Source: Phormidium tenue FACHB-886
Lineage (GTDB): Bacteria > Cyanobacteriota > Cyanobacteriia > Elainellales > Elainellaceae
Direction of reading: 5' to 3'
Length of the DNA stretch: 64,000 nucleotides
NCBI RefSeq assembly: GCF_014764505.1
Contig: NZ_JACXWX010000001.1
Span: 744,001-808,000, forward strand
This document shows, one piece after another, positions 55,814-64,000 of the stretch. The notes under the pieces were generated by a model. It was not told where the DNA came from. It was given only the letters and a program-made list of their open reading frames with translations, and ran no database searches. Both the position numbers and the translations under genes were made by a program. Positions within the stretch are counted from its first letter, which is position 1, and every line of letters starts with the position of its first letter.

Positions 55814-57556
55814 GTGCAATTTTCTGTGCGATTTGAAGATATCTTCTGCGTCACCAAGATGAAAAACCCTATTGAGCAGGAGGGGCTGATCCTACAGCGC
55901 AGCAGTCAATTCTCACCGCTCTCCAAGCTAAACGATCGCTTCACTATTCGTTTGCTCCATCCTGCTTCTGTTGCTCCACAGGCTGCTTCACTGGCGCAGC
56001 GGATTAATGCCCGCTTCCTGGGTTGGATTGAGTCGGCGCAGCTAGCTGTGATGCAGGTTGCCCCTGCTCAGCTAGAGCAAACCATGCAAGCCCTGAGAGC
56101 CGATGCCACCATTGCCTTTGTTAGCCACGTTTATGCACTGGCAAATGATCCGGCTTCTTTGTTCTACCTGACCGATCAGCTAACGCTGCAGTTTGCTCCT
56201 GGTACTGATGCCAGCCGTATGCAGGCGATCGCTGTCGAGTCGGGGCTGCAGATCCTGAAGCTTGTTTCCGGTGTTGCAAAAGCTTTTGTCTTTCAGGTTA
56301 CGCCTCAGGCAAACGCAAATCCGCTAAAGCTAGCAAATCGTCTGCTGCGCTATCCAGAAGTTTGGCTAGCAGAGCCAAATATCGTTGTCCCCCTGGGGGT
56401 AGCTGATTCAGTTCAGCTGCCAGTTCGCCGCAGACCTCCACCCGATCCTACGACCCTTGCTGCTTGGCAAACTACACGAGGCGATCGCGCCATTGTGATT
56501 GCTGTCGTCAGCTCGTGTCTCGATCTAGCTCATCCAGAGTTTTCGGGAAATGGCAAAATTGTTGCGCCATACTCTGCCAATCAGTCGCAATCCGTTATGC
56601 CACCTCTGCCAACCCAAACGGCTCCCAATTGTGCCCTCATGCCGATCTGCACCGATTCCTGCTTGGATGACCAAGCGATCGAGCAAATCTGTGAGTGGAT
56701 TATCGATCAAGGTGCAGATGTGGTGTACTGGGACGCGCATCCCTTGGGTAATCTTTCGCTCTCGCTACGGCAGCGGATGGCGATTGCCAGAGCCGCTACC
56801 CAGGGACGGCAAGGGAAAGGCTGTGTGTTTGTTGCAGCTACGAACCAGCCTGAAAGCATTACGATGATTCATCCTGACATTATCTGGGTTGCCCCTACTA
56901 CGGCAGGCGATCGGGCTAGTGGTATCTTGCTGTCGGCATCTGAGCCAGGAACAGGAGCAACCGTTGCAGGTATCACAGCGCTGGTATTAGCGGTCAACTC
57001 TCGTCTAACGGCAATTGAGGTCAGGCAGCTCTTGCAGGCAACTGCTGATAAAGTGCAGCCAGAGGGCGATACAGAAGGATATGACGCAACTGGCTATTCG
57101 CCGACTTTTGGCTATGGCAAAGTGAACCCAAAGAGAGCCGTTGAGGCTGCAGAACAACAGTTTGCGCAGTTGCCACTGGTGGCGGAGTGGCTAGAGTTTC
57201 ACAATTCTGCTGCTGTGGAAATTCCAGACGGTGGACTGGGAGGCGTAGCTAGTTTAATTCACGTCGAGGACGATCGACTGGTGGTTGACCTGGAAGTAAA
57301 AATTAGCGTGGAGCATGCCTTTGTTGGGGACTTAGAGATCTGGCTGCGATCGCCCAATGGTGAGGCAGTTTTGCTACAAAGTCGGGAGCTAGGACGGCTA
57401 GAGAGCTTGAGCAAAACCTATTCTCTTGAGACCGTCCCTTGGCTAAAACGGGCAACTGGTTTATCTGGAGCGGGAACATGGCAGCTCTGCCTGATTGATA
57501 GCGTCCCTGCCCACGTGGGACGCCTGCAGCATTGGACGTTGCGACTTGGCGTTTGA
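55814..57556 (+). CDS. Inactive subtilisin-like protein with P domain (PrcA-like)
   Basis: A 580 aa protein with the layout of the Anabaena calcium-dependent protease PrcA: an N-terminal I9-like region (about 25-200), an S8 fold (about 215-435) and a proprotein-convertase P domain (about 455-580, GGLGGVASLIHVEDDRLVVDLEV). The catalytic residues are lost. Asp is Ser233 in IAVVSSCLDLAHPEF; no HGT motif is present; Ser is Gly381 in EPGTGATVAG. The oxyanion Asn is kept in AATN. It should be a non-catalytic binding or inhibitor-like protein. The start may be GTG 55814 or ATG 55859. Confidence 0.85.
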   Translation: MQFSVRFEDIFCVTKMKNPIEQEGLILQRSSQFSPLSKLNDRFTIRLLHPASVAPQAASLAQRINARFLGWIESAQLAVMQVAPAQLEQTMQALRADATIAFVSHVYALANDPASLFYLTDQLTLQFAPGTDASRMQAIAVESGLQILKLVSGVAKAFVFQVTPQANANPLKLANRLLRYPEVWLAEPNIVVPLGVADSVQLPVRRRPPPDPTTLAAWQTTRGDRAIVIAVVSSCLDLAHPEFSGNGKIVAPYSANQSQSVMPPLPTQTAPNCALMPICTDSCLDDQAIEQICEWIIDQGADVVYWDAHPLGNLSLSLRQRMAIARAATQGRQGKGCVFVAATNQPESITMIHPDIIWVAPTTAGDRASGILLSASEPGTGATVAGITALVLAVNSRLTAIEVRQLLQATADKVQPEGDTEGYDATGYSPTFGYGKVNPKRAVEAAEQQFAQLPLVAEWLEFHNSAAVEIPDGGLGGVASLIHVEDDRLVVDLEVKISVEHAFVGDLEIWLRSPNGEAVLLQSRELGRLESLSKTYSLETVPWLKRATGLSGAGTWQLCLIDSVPAHVGRLQHWTLRLGV

Positions 57557-57572
57557 GGGGTGCAGCGAAACT

Positions 57573-58202
57573 CTAAAGAGAGCTTCTGCCTTCTTGCCCA
57601 TAGGCTTGCCATGCTAAATCCACTAGCCCATTAACGATCGCCGCTGCCACTACAGCGCTGCCTTTTCGTCCTTCAATACGGATGTGAGGGATCAGCGAGT
57701 CTTTGAGACGATCGACTGCAACATCAACACCGATGAATCCGGCAGGCGTGCCAATTACCAGCGCAGGTCTAATTTCTTCGGCTTCGATCAGTTCTACCAG
57801 TGCCGTTAGGGCAGTTTGCGCTTGCCCTACCACAAAAATTCCTTCAGGATAGCGACGCGCTAGAGTTTCAATCCCCCAAGCGGTGCGAGTTTTTTCGCGC
57901 TGAGGGCGAGTAAGCGCTTCCATGCTGCAATAGACCGGATTGGCGAACGTGCTTTGTAGCGTTGGGACAATGCCAACCTGCAGCATTGGCACATCAACTA
58001 CGATCGTACTGCGGGCTGCCAGCGCCGCTGCACCTGCCTGCAAAGCCTGATCCGAGAAGCGAATCAGCGATTTGTACTCAAAATCTGCCGTTGCATAAAT
58101 TACTCGCCGCACAATCTCGTATTCCGAAGGGGAAAACGTATGATTGCCAATTTCGCTGTCAATAATTCGCAAGCTTTGTGCGTCGGTTACATGCCACTCC
58201 AT
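57573..58202 (-). CDS. cbiC: Precorrin-8X methylmutase homologue (CbiC/CobH)
   Basis: A 209 aa protein of the CobH/CbiC family, which moves a methyl group to form hydrogenobyrinate or cobyrinate in cobalamin synthesis. The conserved frame is clear: TADFEYKSLI, AALAARSTIVVDVPMLQVGI, NPVYCSMEALTR and VIGTPAGFIGVD. At the position of the catalytic His of CobH (H43 in the known structure) there is Tyr36 in RVIYATADF. I recall the same Tyr in other cyanobacterial homologues but cannot check it here. ATG 58202 is preferred to TTG 58217. Confidence 0.9.
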   Translation of the reverse strand: MEWHVTDAQSLRIIDSEIGNHTFSPSEYEIVRRVIYATADFEYKSLIRFSDQALQAGAAALAARSTIVVDVPMLQVGIVPTLQSTFANPVYCSMEALTRPQREKTRTAWGIETLARRYPEGIFVVGQAQTALTALVELIEAEEIRPALVIGTPAGFIGVDVAVDRLKDSLIPHIRIEGRKGSAVVAAAIVNGLVDLAWQAYGQEGRSSL

Positions 58203-58336
58203 CGCTGCTCCAATCAATGACCCTAACCCTATGACCGAATACTGTGACCAAATACGGTATTGATACCAAGTTTATTACATCCTACTTGGGCACAATTGGA
58301 TACGGCATTCAACGGTAGTTCCATCATTCTGCATCG

Positions 58337-58389
58337 TTTTAGCCCTACTTTTTAGCCCTACTTTGCAGGGTCAGCTTGTAGGGCTAAAA
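58337..58389 (-). terminator. Inverted repeat after psb32
   Basis: TTTTAGCCCTAC (58337-58348) and GTAGGGCTAAAA (58378-58389) are complementary; a second direct copy of TTTAGCCCTAC lies at 58350-58361. It may end the psb32 transcript. No long T-run follows. Confidence 0.5.
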
Positions 58390-58440
58390 TAATGCACCTG
58401 CATTTACCTCAATGCGATCGGCAGCAAATCCAACGGTGCG

Positions 58441-59238
58441 TTATGTTTCGGAAGTTGAAGAAGCATTGAGCATTGGCGATAGGTAGGCAACTAATGCCCC
58501 CAGCGCAAATCCAGCCACATTTCGCGCCAATGGCAGCCAGTCTGCAGTCCGAGTGACCACTGGACCAATTCCAAACGCGATGAACAAAATGCCCCAAAGC
58601 GGCGAGAAGATGAGCGCCCACTGCCAAGAAAACACTTTGCCCTCACGGGGTTGCGCGGCAAAGCCAAACACCAAACCGCCAATCACGGAGGTAATCAAGG
58701 TTAAAATCCACTGCTCTCTGGGCAACCCAGGCACAACTTGGCATCCCCCTTGCCTCAGACAAGATTTTAGCGAGTCTAGCGCATCCAAAATCGAAGCATC
58801 TTCGCCGTTTTCCCGCACATAAAACTGGTTGCCATAGCGTGTCTGCAGCTCGATCCAAAAGGTGCGGGGCAGCAGCTCATAGAGGGCATCACCAACGCTA
58901 AAGTTTAGCAAGTTGCCGCCTCTGGGATCAGCTACCAGCAGAACGCTGCGATCGTCCAGTCCCCAAAACTCTTTGACGGCGCGACCGGGTGTGCGATCGA
59001 ACTGTGTCAGCACTCGCAGCTTCCAGCCTGTTTCTGCCTCAAACTCGTCCAGGTCTCGATCTAGCCTTTCTTTCTCCAGGGAAGTTAAAGAATCTGCCAG
59101 ATCGATAATATTGGTGCGAACTTCTGGCAACAGATCGGGGTTGTCATAGGCTTGAGCGGTAGGTGCGATCGCCCAAGTCGTCAAAATTATCGCAAACGCA
59201 ATCACACAGCTCAACAGTTTTTTAAGCAAGTTTGACAT
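58441..59238 (-). CDS. psb32: TPM-domain protein, Psb32-like
   Basis: A 265 aa protein. A signal peptide (about 1-30, ending AQA) sends it to the lumen or periplasm. The TPM domain (about 35-165) has VRTNIIDLADSLTSLEKERLDRDLDEFEAETGWKLRVLTQFDRTPG in pattern and VLLVADPRGGNLLNFSVG. Two to three C-terminal helices (about 175-250) anchor it. Psb32 protects photosystem II from photodamage and aids its repair in Synechocystis. ATG 59238 gives a proper signal peptide. Confidence 0.9.
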   Translation of the reverse strand: MSNLLKKLLSCVIAFAIILTTWAIAPTAQAYDNPDLLPEVRTNIIDLADSLTSLEKERLDRDLDEFEAETGWKLRVLTQFDRTPGRAVKEFWGLDDRSVLLVADPRGGNLLNFSVGDALYELLPRTFWIELQTRYGNQFYVRENGEDASILDALDSLKSCLRQGGCQVVPGLPREQWILTLITSVIGGLVFGFAAQPREGKVFSWQWALIFSPLWGILFIAFGIGPVVTRTADWLPLARNVAGFALGALVAYLSPMLNASSTSET

Positions 59239-59392
59239 CGACAGCCTTAAAATCGCCTTGGTGAATGGAAGCAAGTGAAGAATTAATGAGTAATTCTTTA
59301 CATTTTTTAACTTTAATCTAATATTAACAATACTACGGAGGGGAGGCGATCTGCGTCAATCGCTTCCTGCTCAGCAAGGCAACTGCAGCAGG

Positions 59393-59980
59393 CTAACGCT
59401 TGGGAGCCGAAGGATTGTCTGAGGTTGGCGTGCGTTCGGGCTGTGGATTAGCGGGGTAAGCCGGATAAGCAGAAGGAGGGGGGCTAGCCGGAAGGGGATT
59501 GGCTTCTGGCAGCCCGATCGACATTTCCTGAGATTCGGCTGCTTCTAGCTGAGGTGGGGCTGCTTCATCTGGGCTAGCAGAAAAAGCAGATGGAGGAGTT
59601 TTGCGGGGCGCTGGTGAGGACTCCTTAAACGATTGCCAAGCGGCTTTAAAGCCTGTCACGAAGCTGCGAGTTGTTGTTTGAGCTTGCTGGGCTTGTTTCT
59701 TGGCGCCGCTGATCCCCTGATCGACCTGCTGTACCACCTGTCCAGCGCTTTGCACACCCTGGCTCACGTCTCCCTTCAGCTCGGTGATCTCCATACTGGT
59801 TAATCGAATCGATTCCAGTGTAGGCGGTAGTTCTCGGTTAAGTGTGTCAAACAGCTTCTCAGCGCTACGGGCAGCTCTGGCCAGCTCTCGGAAAGCAGGC
59901 AAAGCAGCAACTAGCACAGCCGCTAAACTAACCGCGACTAGCAAGATTGACAAGCCTAACCAGAAAAGAGGATCGACCAC
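59393..59980 (-). CDS. DUF948 domain-containing protein
   Basis: A 195 aa protein with an N-terminal membrane helix (about 5-28) and a helical DUF948 region (about 30-115) with long polar coiled coil (SVQSAGQVVQQVDQG-like). The C-terminal 65 residues are Pro/Ala/Ser-rich. DUF948 proteins are thought to resemble methyl-accepting or tethering proteins, without known function. It is the third gene in a minus-strand set with a YtxH gene and a membrane protein gene. The start is GTG 59980. Confidence 0.88.
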   Translation of the reverse strand: MVDPLFWLGLSILLVAVSLAAVLVAALPAFRELARAARSAEKLFDTLNRELPPTLESIRLTSMEITELKGDVSQGVQSAGQVVQQVDQGISGAKKQAQQAQTTTRSFVTGFKAAWQSFKESSPAPRKTPPSAFSASPDEAAPPQLEAAESQEMSIGLPEANPLPASPPPSAYPAYPANPQPERTPTSDNPSAPKR

Positions 59981-60074
59981 TGATGGAAAAGGGATGAGGA
60001 ATGAGGGTGGAAACTAGGGACTGTAGAAAGAAGCTGTGGGGGTAAGACAACTTCCGCGCCAAGCTCAAAGCAGA

Positions 60075-60443
60075 CTACATCAGCGATGCGTCAGATAAAG
60101 ACGTTCGCGTTTCTGTAACTGTGCGGGGATTGGGCTGTTCGATCGCCTGCCGCTCTCGCTGGCTTGCCTCCATTCCTGCTGCAATTGCTTCACGGAGGCG
60201 GGTAAGTGTTCCATCCCAGTTGCGTAATGCCGTTTCGGAAAGGCGATCGGCTTGAAGCTGGACACTGCTGGAGAGGTCTTCTGCCAATTCGGGCAGGGCA
60301 TCCGCTGATTTTTTCAGGAGTTGCCGCGTTTCGCGTCCTGTCTTGGGAGTCAGCAACAAGCTAGTAATGGCACCGATTGCCGTACCAACCAATATGCCGC
60401 CTATGAATGCTCCTGCTGCTGATCCAGATTGGTTCTCTGCCAT
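60075..60443 (-). CDS. YtxH domain-containing protein
   Basis: A 122 aa membrane-associated stress protein. The glycine-rich helix AAGAFIGGILVGTAIGAITSLLLTPKTGRETRQLLKKSADALPEL in pattern defines YtxH. The rest is amphipathic helix. ATG 60443 has GGAG about 10 and 20 bases upstream. In-frame start codons further up, to 60653, run through the neighbouring gene and are rejected. Confidence 0.9.
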   Translation of the reverse strand: MAENQSGSAAGAFIGGILVGTAIGAITSLLLTPKTGRETRQLLKKSADALPELAEDLSSSVQLQADRLSETALRNWDGTLTRLREAIAAGMEASQRERQAIEQPNPRTVTETRTSLSDASLM

Positions 60444-60549
60444 ACTCCTATCTCTCCTGCAGTTTGATGTTGGGGTTGTTGAATTTAAGTGCGGTTGCAA
60501 ACCTGTTGCTGTACATCCATGCTGTACATCTATATTTAGCGTACTTGGC

Positions 60550-60900
60550 TTAGCGCCTGTTGCGCCTTGCCGGTCTTGCTTTTGGGCGAGTGCGGCTGAG
60601 GCTCCGACGGGTATACCATTGCCAAACAAAGCGGCTAAGTCCCGTAAGGGCAAGAATTTTTTGAGCTTTGAGCAACTGTAGCTCTAAGCGGCGGTATTGC
60701 TGCCGTAGATTGTTTGTACCCGCTTGCCCGCTAGCGATCGCGGCAGGTGCGCCAGCCAGAACCGCATAGGTACTGCGCTCCGCCACCGTTAGCGCATCGG
60801 CTGCTCTTGCCAAAATCTTTTGCAGCTTCCAAACTTGCCAAGCAGCATAGAGGCAGAAAACCGCAATCAGTAAATTAATTCCAATAACGACTGTCACCAT
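60550..60900 (-). CDS. Small membrane protein, conserved cyanobacterial type
   Basis: A 116 aa protein with one N-terminal membrane helix (about 3-22), an Ala-rich linker and a basic helical C-terminus (TRRSLSRTRPKARPARRNRR). It is first in the set with YtxH and DUF948 genes on the same strand. I do not know a function. The basic tail suggests binding to nucleic acid or acidic lipid heads. Confidence 0.75.
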   Translation of the reverse strand: MVTVVIGINLLIAVFCLYAAWQVWKLQKILARAADALTVAERSTYAVLAGAPAAIASGQAGTNNLRQQYRRLELQLLKAQKILALTGLSRFVWQWYTRRSLSRTRPKARPARRNRR

Positions 60901-61122
60901 GCTTGTTATGAGTCTGATATTGGGCTAATTCCAATCTTTTGTAAAGCTTTACAGATTTATAGGACACATTCCAAGGAGCATGTCCTGTAAATTTGTGTGA
61001 CTTTTAGCTAAAAAGGAAACTAGGAATAGATTGGGTAAACGTATACGAGTTAGAGATAAAGCCTCAGCCTATTGGCTTTCAGCAGAGTCATCTCGACTTG
61101 ATTATTCAAGCTTAGATAAAAC

Positions 61123-64000
61123 TCATAGCTGAATATTATAGAGAGTTCGTAGAATTCCAGGCTCTTCCAAATTGCCAATTATCAGTGATTGCAGACGTTC
61201 AAATTGCCAATCATAAAGCAGTCGATCGCTAGAAACTGCTACGGCTCTAAGCTGGCTAATTTGGGCGAGCGCCGATGCTGCAGTGCTGCTGTGGTGCAGA
61301 AACCACGGGGCAATGGGGTGCTGCCATTGTTCTAGAAAAGTGGTGATTAGCTGGCGATCGAGTTCGCTCACTTGATCGGTGGTCATGGGGCAATAGCAAT
61401 GGGGTTCTGGCACAAGGCTTTGGCTCTCCAAAACGGTTGCTTCTAGCCAGTGCCATTCTGCTGCCAGCAGCGGCGGCAGCATCTCCAAGCTGTATTTTTT
61501 GCGGGCTTTGAGGGCAATGCCGCCGATTGCTGTTTTGCTATGGCTTTGCAAGAACTGATGAATTTGCTTAAAGAAGAGCTGGACGATCTCGCGTTCAGGC
61601 ACCATGCCCAGCCGTGAACCTGCTTCGGAGTAGTCTACGACTGAAGCGGTGAATGCGTCTGCTTGGATGGTAAATAAAGTTTTGTAGGCGGCAGTCAGGT
61701 CTCGCTGGCTCGACTGGCTAAGGGCATTCCAGATCGCTTCGCCCAGTTCGGCTTTAAGATAGCGCCGGACTTCTTCAGGTTTAGTAGGCGGCTTGGCAGC
61801 CAGCTCTGTGGCGGCAAGCGCAGCGATCTGGGTTTCGTAGGTGGCGATCGCACCTTCTTTTTCCAAAAGATCCCTCTGCAGGTTCGACAGAGTAGGTGAC
61901 TGTAAAGCGATGTCTTGCTGGCTCAGCTGCTCCTGTAGGAGGGCGATCTGCTGCGTCAGCAAAGCAATGTGCTGGTCTTTTTCTAGCAGCAGTTGCGCTT
62001 GGGTTTGTAGGCGCTGCGCTTTCTCCGCCAAATGAAGGGCACAGAGCGCTGCTCGCACTAAATTGAAGTAACGCGGCTGGGATAGGTCTACGGCTTGTGC
62101 GGTTGCTCTTTGCTTGCCCAGATATCCTTGCTGCTGCTGGGGTTGAATAGACAACACCTGCCCTTCTAAATTGCGAATGCGAAGTTCTCGGGTGGATTCG
62201 AGTTTGTGGATACTGCAAATGTATTTACGCTTGCTGTGGAAAAATTCCACTTTAGCGATCGCAGGTGCTGCCTCTAATTCAGCATCCAGCGAGAAGCGGT
62301 CGTCGGGTAAAGCTTCGTCGGGGGGAGCTAGGTCTATTGAAAGAGCCGCAACGGATGACGTAACCTCTGTCCGGGTGTTAGTTGGGGCAGATTCAATCTC
62401 CTCCAGTTTGGGCGGCATCGGAGCAGGCTCAGTAGGTTTTTCTGGGGCTGAGACAAAGCTCTTCTGCGGCGGAGATTCTGCCGTTTGATTGGGCAGGGTT
62501 GGGCTTACGCTTGTGCTGAAGGGGGGTGGCGCAGGTAGGGCAGTAGCGCTACGAGAGCCATTAAGCGCTGGAATACGGTCAGGAAACTGAGCTTGCGCCT
62601 GAGCAGGGCGAACACCCACCAGCTCTAGTTCCACCGACTGCACGCCATTCCACTCATTTAGTCGCAGCCGATAGGCGATGTCGATCGCCCTTGGCAGCGG
62701 ATAATATTCGCCCCAGCGCCAAGCCAGCGCTTTAAAGGAAGTGACTAACCCTTGAGTATCCTGTTCAACGGTCAGCTTCAAATGCGCCTGATTGCGTCCG
62801 ATCGGCTGCTGCTCTCGAACCTGCACGTTGGGTGTCCAAAAGACAGGATCGGCATTTTCGATGCCGCAGGGATGGAGCTTGTCGATTTGGCGAAACAGAT
62901 CAAACGTCAAGTCGGTCAGCTCGGCTTGGGCATCGATCGTCACTAGTGGCTTGAGGCAGTCGGGCGAGAGGGTTTGGTGGGCGTAGGTGCGGAGGCGCAA
63001 TCGAAAAGCTTCTAGATGCTCGGCTGCTAGCGTGAAGCCGCCCGCTGCTTTGTGCCCGCCAAATTTCTTTAGCAGATCGCCTGCAAACTGCAGCGCTTCA
63101 AACACGTTAAATTCGGGAATGCCACGCGCTGAGCCGCGGATCAGGGCTTTTGCCGCGCCTGATTCGGTTTCATCTGCTTCGTACGTGCCGATAAATACGG
63201 GAACGCCATAGCGCTCGACCAACCGTGATGCCACAATGCCAATCACGCCATGATGCCACTCTGGTTGCACAATCACCAGCACGCGCTCTTGCTGGCTGTC
63301 AAACTGGCTTTCAGTACAGTAGGCGATCGCTTCCTGCTCAATCAGCTCGCACATCCGCTGCCGACACTGATTCACCTGCTCGCATTTCATTGCCAGCTCT
63401 AGCGCCTGTCCATCATCATCCGTGGTTAGCAGCTCAATCACAATCTGTGGGTCAGAGATCCGCCCGATCGCATTAATCCGGGGTCCCAGCCGAAAGCCAA
63501 TCGCCTCTGGCTTCAAAGCTCTTTCGTTGCTGAGCCCAGCGACTTGGATCAACGCCTGAATGCCTGCCAGCCGGGATTTGGGCAACAGCCCCAAGCCCCG
63601 CCGCACCCAGCGCCGATTAACCCCCGTTAAGGGAGCCAGGTCAGCGATCGTTCCGAGTGTAAACAGCTCAATCAGCGGCGTGGTTAGATCCTGAGTTTTG
63701 CCAAGGCACTGCGCTAGGCACACTGCCAAAATGTACGCTACGCCAACGCCTGCTACGCCGCAATAGGGTGAGTCTTCTCGAATCAGTTTGGGGTTGAGGA
63801 TGGCATTAGCAGGCGGCAGCACGGGCGGAATATCGTGGTGATCGGTAACAATCACCGTTAGCCCTAGCTCTCTGGCTCTAGCGATTGGCTCTACTGCCGT
63901 AATGCCGTTGTCCACCGTCAGGATGAGCTGTACGCCTTCCTCGTAAAACTCTTCGACGATCCGCTGGTTGATGCCATAGCCCTCCTGCATCCGGCTGGGA
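61123..64000 (-). CDS. recJ: Single-stranded-DNA exonuclease RecJ, 5' end cut by window
   Basis: Part of RecJ, a 5'-3' single-strand exonuclease. The DHH motif is VTDHHDIPP, after the Asp site LTVDNGITAVE. DHHA1 follows (about 290-345, FGGHKAAGGFTL) and then an OB-like domain (about 370-480). A disordered Pro/Thr linker (about 490-580) leads into an unusual C-terminal extension of about 370 residues, with a coiled coil (EKDQHIALLTQQIALLQEQL) and a globular helical end. The frame continues beyond position 64000 (codons for PSR before MQEGYG), so roughly the first 100 residues are missing. Confidence 0.95.
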   Translation of the reverse strand, partial: PSRMQEGYGINQRIVEEFYEEGVQLILTVDNGITAVEPIARARELGLTVIVTDHHDIPPVLPPANAILNPKLIREDSPYCGVAGVGVAYILAVCLAQCLGKTQDLTTPLIELFTLGTIADLAPLTGVNRRWVRRGLGLLPKSRLAGIQALIQVAGLSNERALKPEAIGFRLGPRINAIGRISDPQIVIELLTTDDDGQALELAMKCEQVNQCRQRMCELIEQEAIAYCTESQFDSQQERVLVIVQPEWHHGVIGIVASRLVERYGVPVFIGTYEADETESGAAKALIRGSARGIPEFNVFEALQFAGDLLKKFGGHKAAGGFTLAAEHLEAFRLRLRTYAHQTLSPDCLKPLVTIDAQAELTDLTFDLFRQIDKLHPCGIENADPVFWTPNVQVREQQPIGRNQAHLKLTVEQDTQGLVTSFKALAWRWGEYYPLPRAIDIAYRLRLNEWNGVQSVELELVGVRPAQAQAQFPDRIPALNGSRSATALPAPPPFSTSVSPTLPNQTAESPPQKSFVSAPEKPTEPAPMPPKLEEIESAPTNTRTEVTSSVAALSIDLAPPDEALPDDRFSLDAELEAAPAIAKVEFFHSKRKYICSIHKLESTRELRIRNLEGQVLSIQPQQQQGYLGKQRATAQAVDLSQPRYFNLVRAALCALHLAEKAQRLQTQAQLLLEKDQHIALLTQQIALLQEQLSQQDIALQSPTLSNLQRDLLEKEGAIATYETQIAALAATELAAKPPTKPEEVRRYLKAELGEAIWNALSQSSQRDLTAAYKTLFTIQADAFTASVVDYSEAGSRLGMVPEREIVQLFFKQIHQFLQSHSKTAIGGIALKARKKYSLEMLPPLLAAEWHWLEATVLESQSLVPEPHCYCPMTTDQVSELDRQLITTFLEQWQHPIAPWFLHHSSTAASALAQISQLRAVAVSSDRLLYDWQFERLQSLIIGNLEEPGILRTLYNIQL

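Noticed and set aside
1-64000. CRISPR array, prophage, defence island or biosynthetic cluster
   Set aside because: No regularly spaced repeats, cas genes, integrase, terminase, toxin-antitoxin pair or large synthase gene was seen. The 29-36 kb sugar cluster is a normal exopolysaccharide locus.

Overview
The window is chromosomal DNA of a thylakoid-bearing cyanobacterium. It carries photosystem I genes (psaE, psaF, psaJ), an acyl-ACP reductase (aar), a Psb32-type TPM protein, 4-hydroxyphenylpyruvate dioxygenase and several families known mainly from cyanobacteria (DUF1816, the short DUF6761-like protein, a PrcA-like protein). GCGATCGC/HIP1-type octamers are scattered throughout. Intergenic regions are long, and the operons are short, which fits a filamentous or Leptolyngbya-like genome; the genus cannot be fixed from this sequence alone.

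Layout. 0.4-9 kb: DNA repair and housekeeping (xseB, xseA, recA, aar, a fused peptide-type ABC ATPase, radC). 9-16.5 kb: a STAS-domain gene with a non-standard start, mini-RNase III, a TrmH/RlmB methyltransferase, DUF1816, a WecG/TagA glycosyltransferase and hppD, separated by repeat-rich gaps. 16.5-28 kb: ilvC, PAP2, DedA, LMW phosphatase, lnt, a lipoprotein with a beta-lactamase fold that has lost its catalytic residues, a Ski2/ISE2-type helicase, a ChaB fusion and FtsE. 29-36 kb: an exopolysaccharide cluster on the minus strand (two GT4, one GT2, an O-antigen-ligase-like membrane protein) followed by a plus-strand sugar nucleotidyltransferase. 36-48 kb: PhzF, GST, secreted proteins, psaE, mutM, an AtzG-AtzE amidohydrolase pair near a nucleoside/guanine deaminase, psaF-psaJ, tsaD. 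49-64 kb: a modular GH24 lysozyme, a UgpC-type ATPase, an atypical response regulator, bolA-grx4, a catalytically dead subtilisin with a P domain, a CbiC homologue, Psb32, a DUF948/YtxH membrane set and a long RecJ cut by the window end.

There is no CRISPR array, prophage, intact insertion sequence, rRNA or tRNA that I can see. I did not find a clear new multi-gene defence or biosynthetic system. The most unusual signals are (i) a STAS gene behind a good promoter and a consensus Shine-Dalgarno but with only ATT available as a start (or an RF2-like +1 frameshift), (ii) a family of multi-hairpin intergenic elements with compensatory stem changes, and (iii) several proteins whose conserved catalytic or phospho-acceptor residues are replaced (beta-lactamase-like lipoprotein, PrcA-like protein, response regulator, CbiC).
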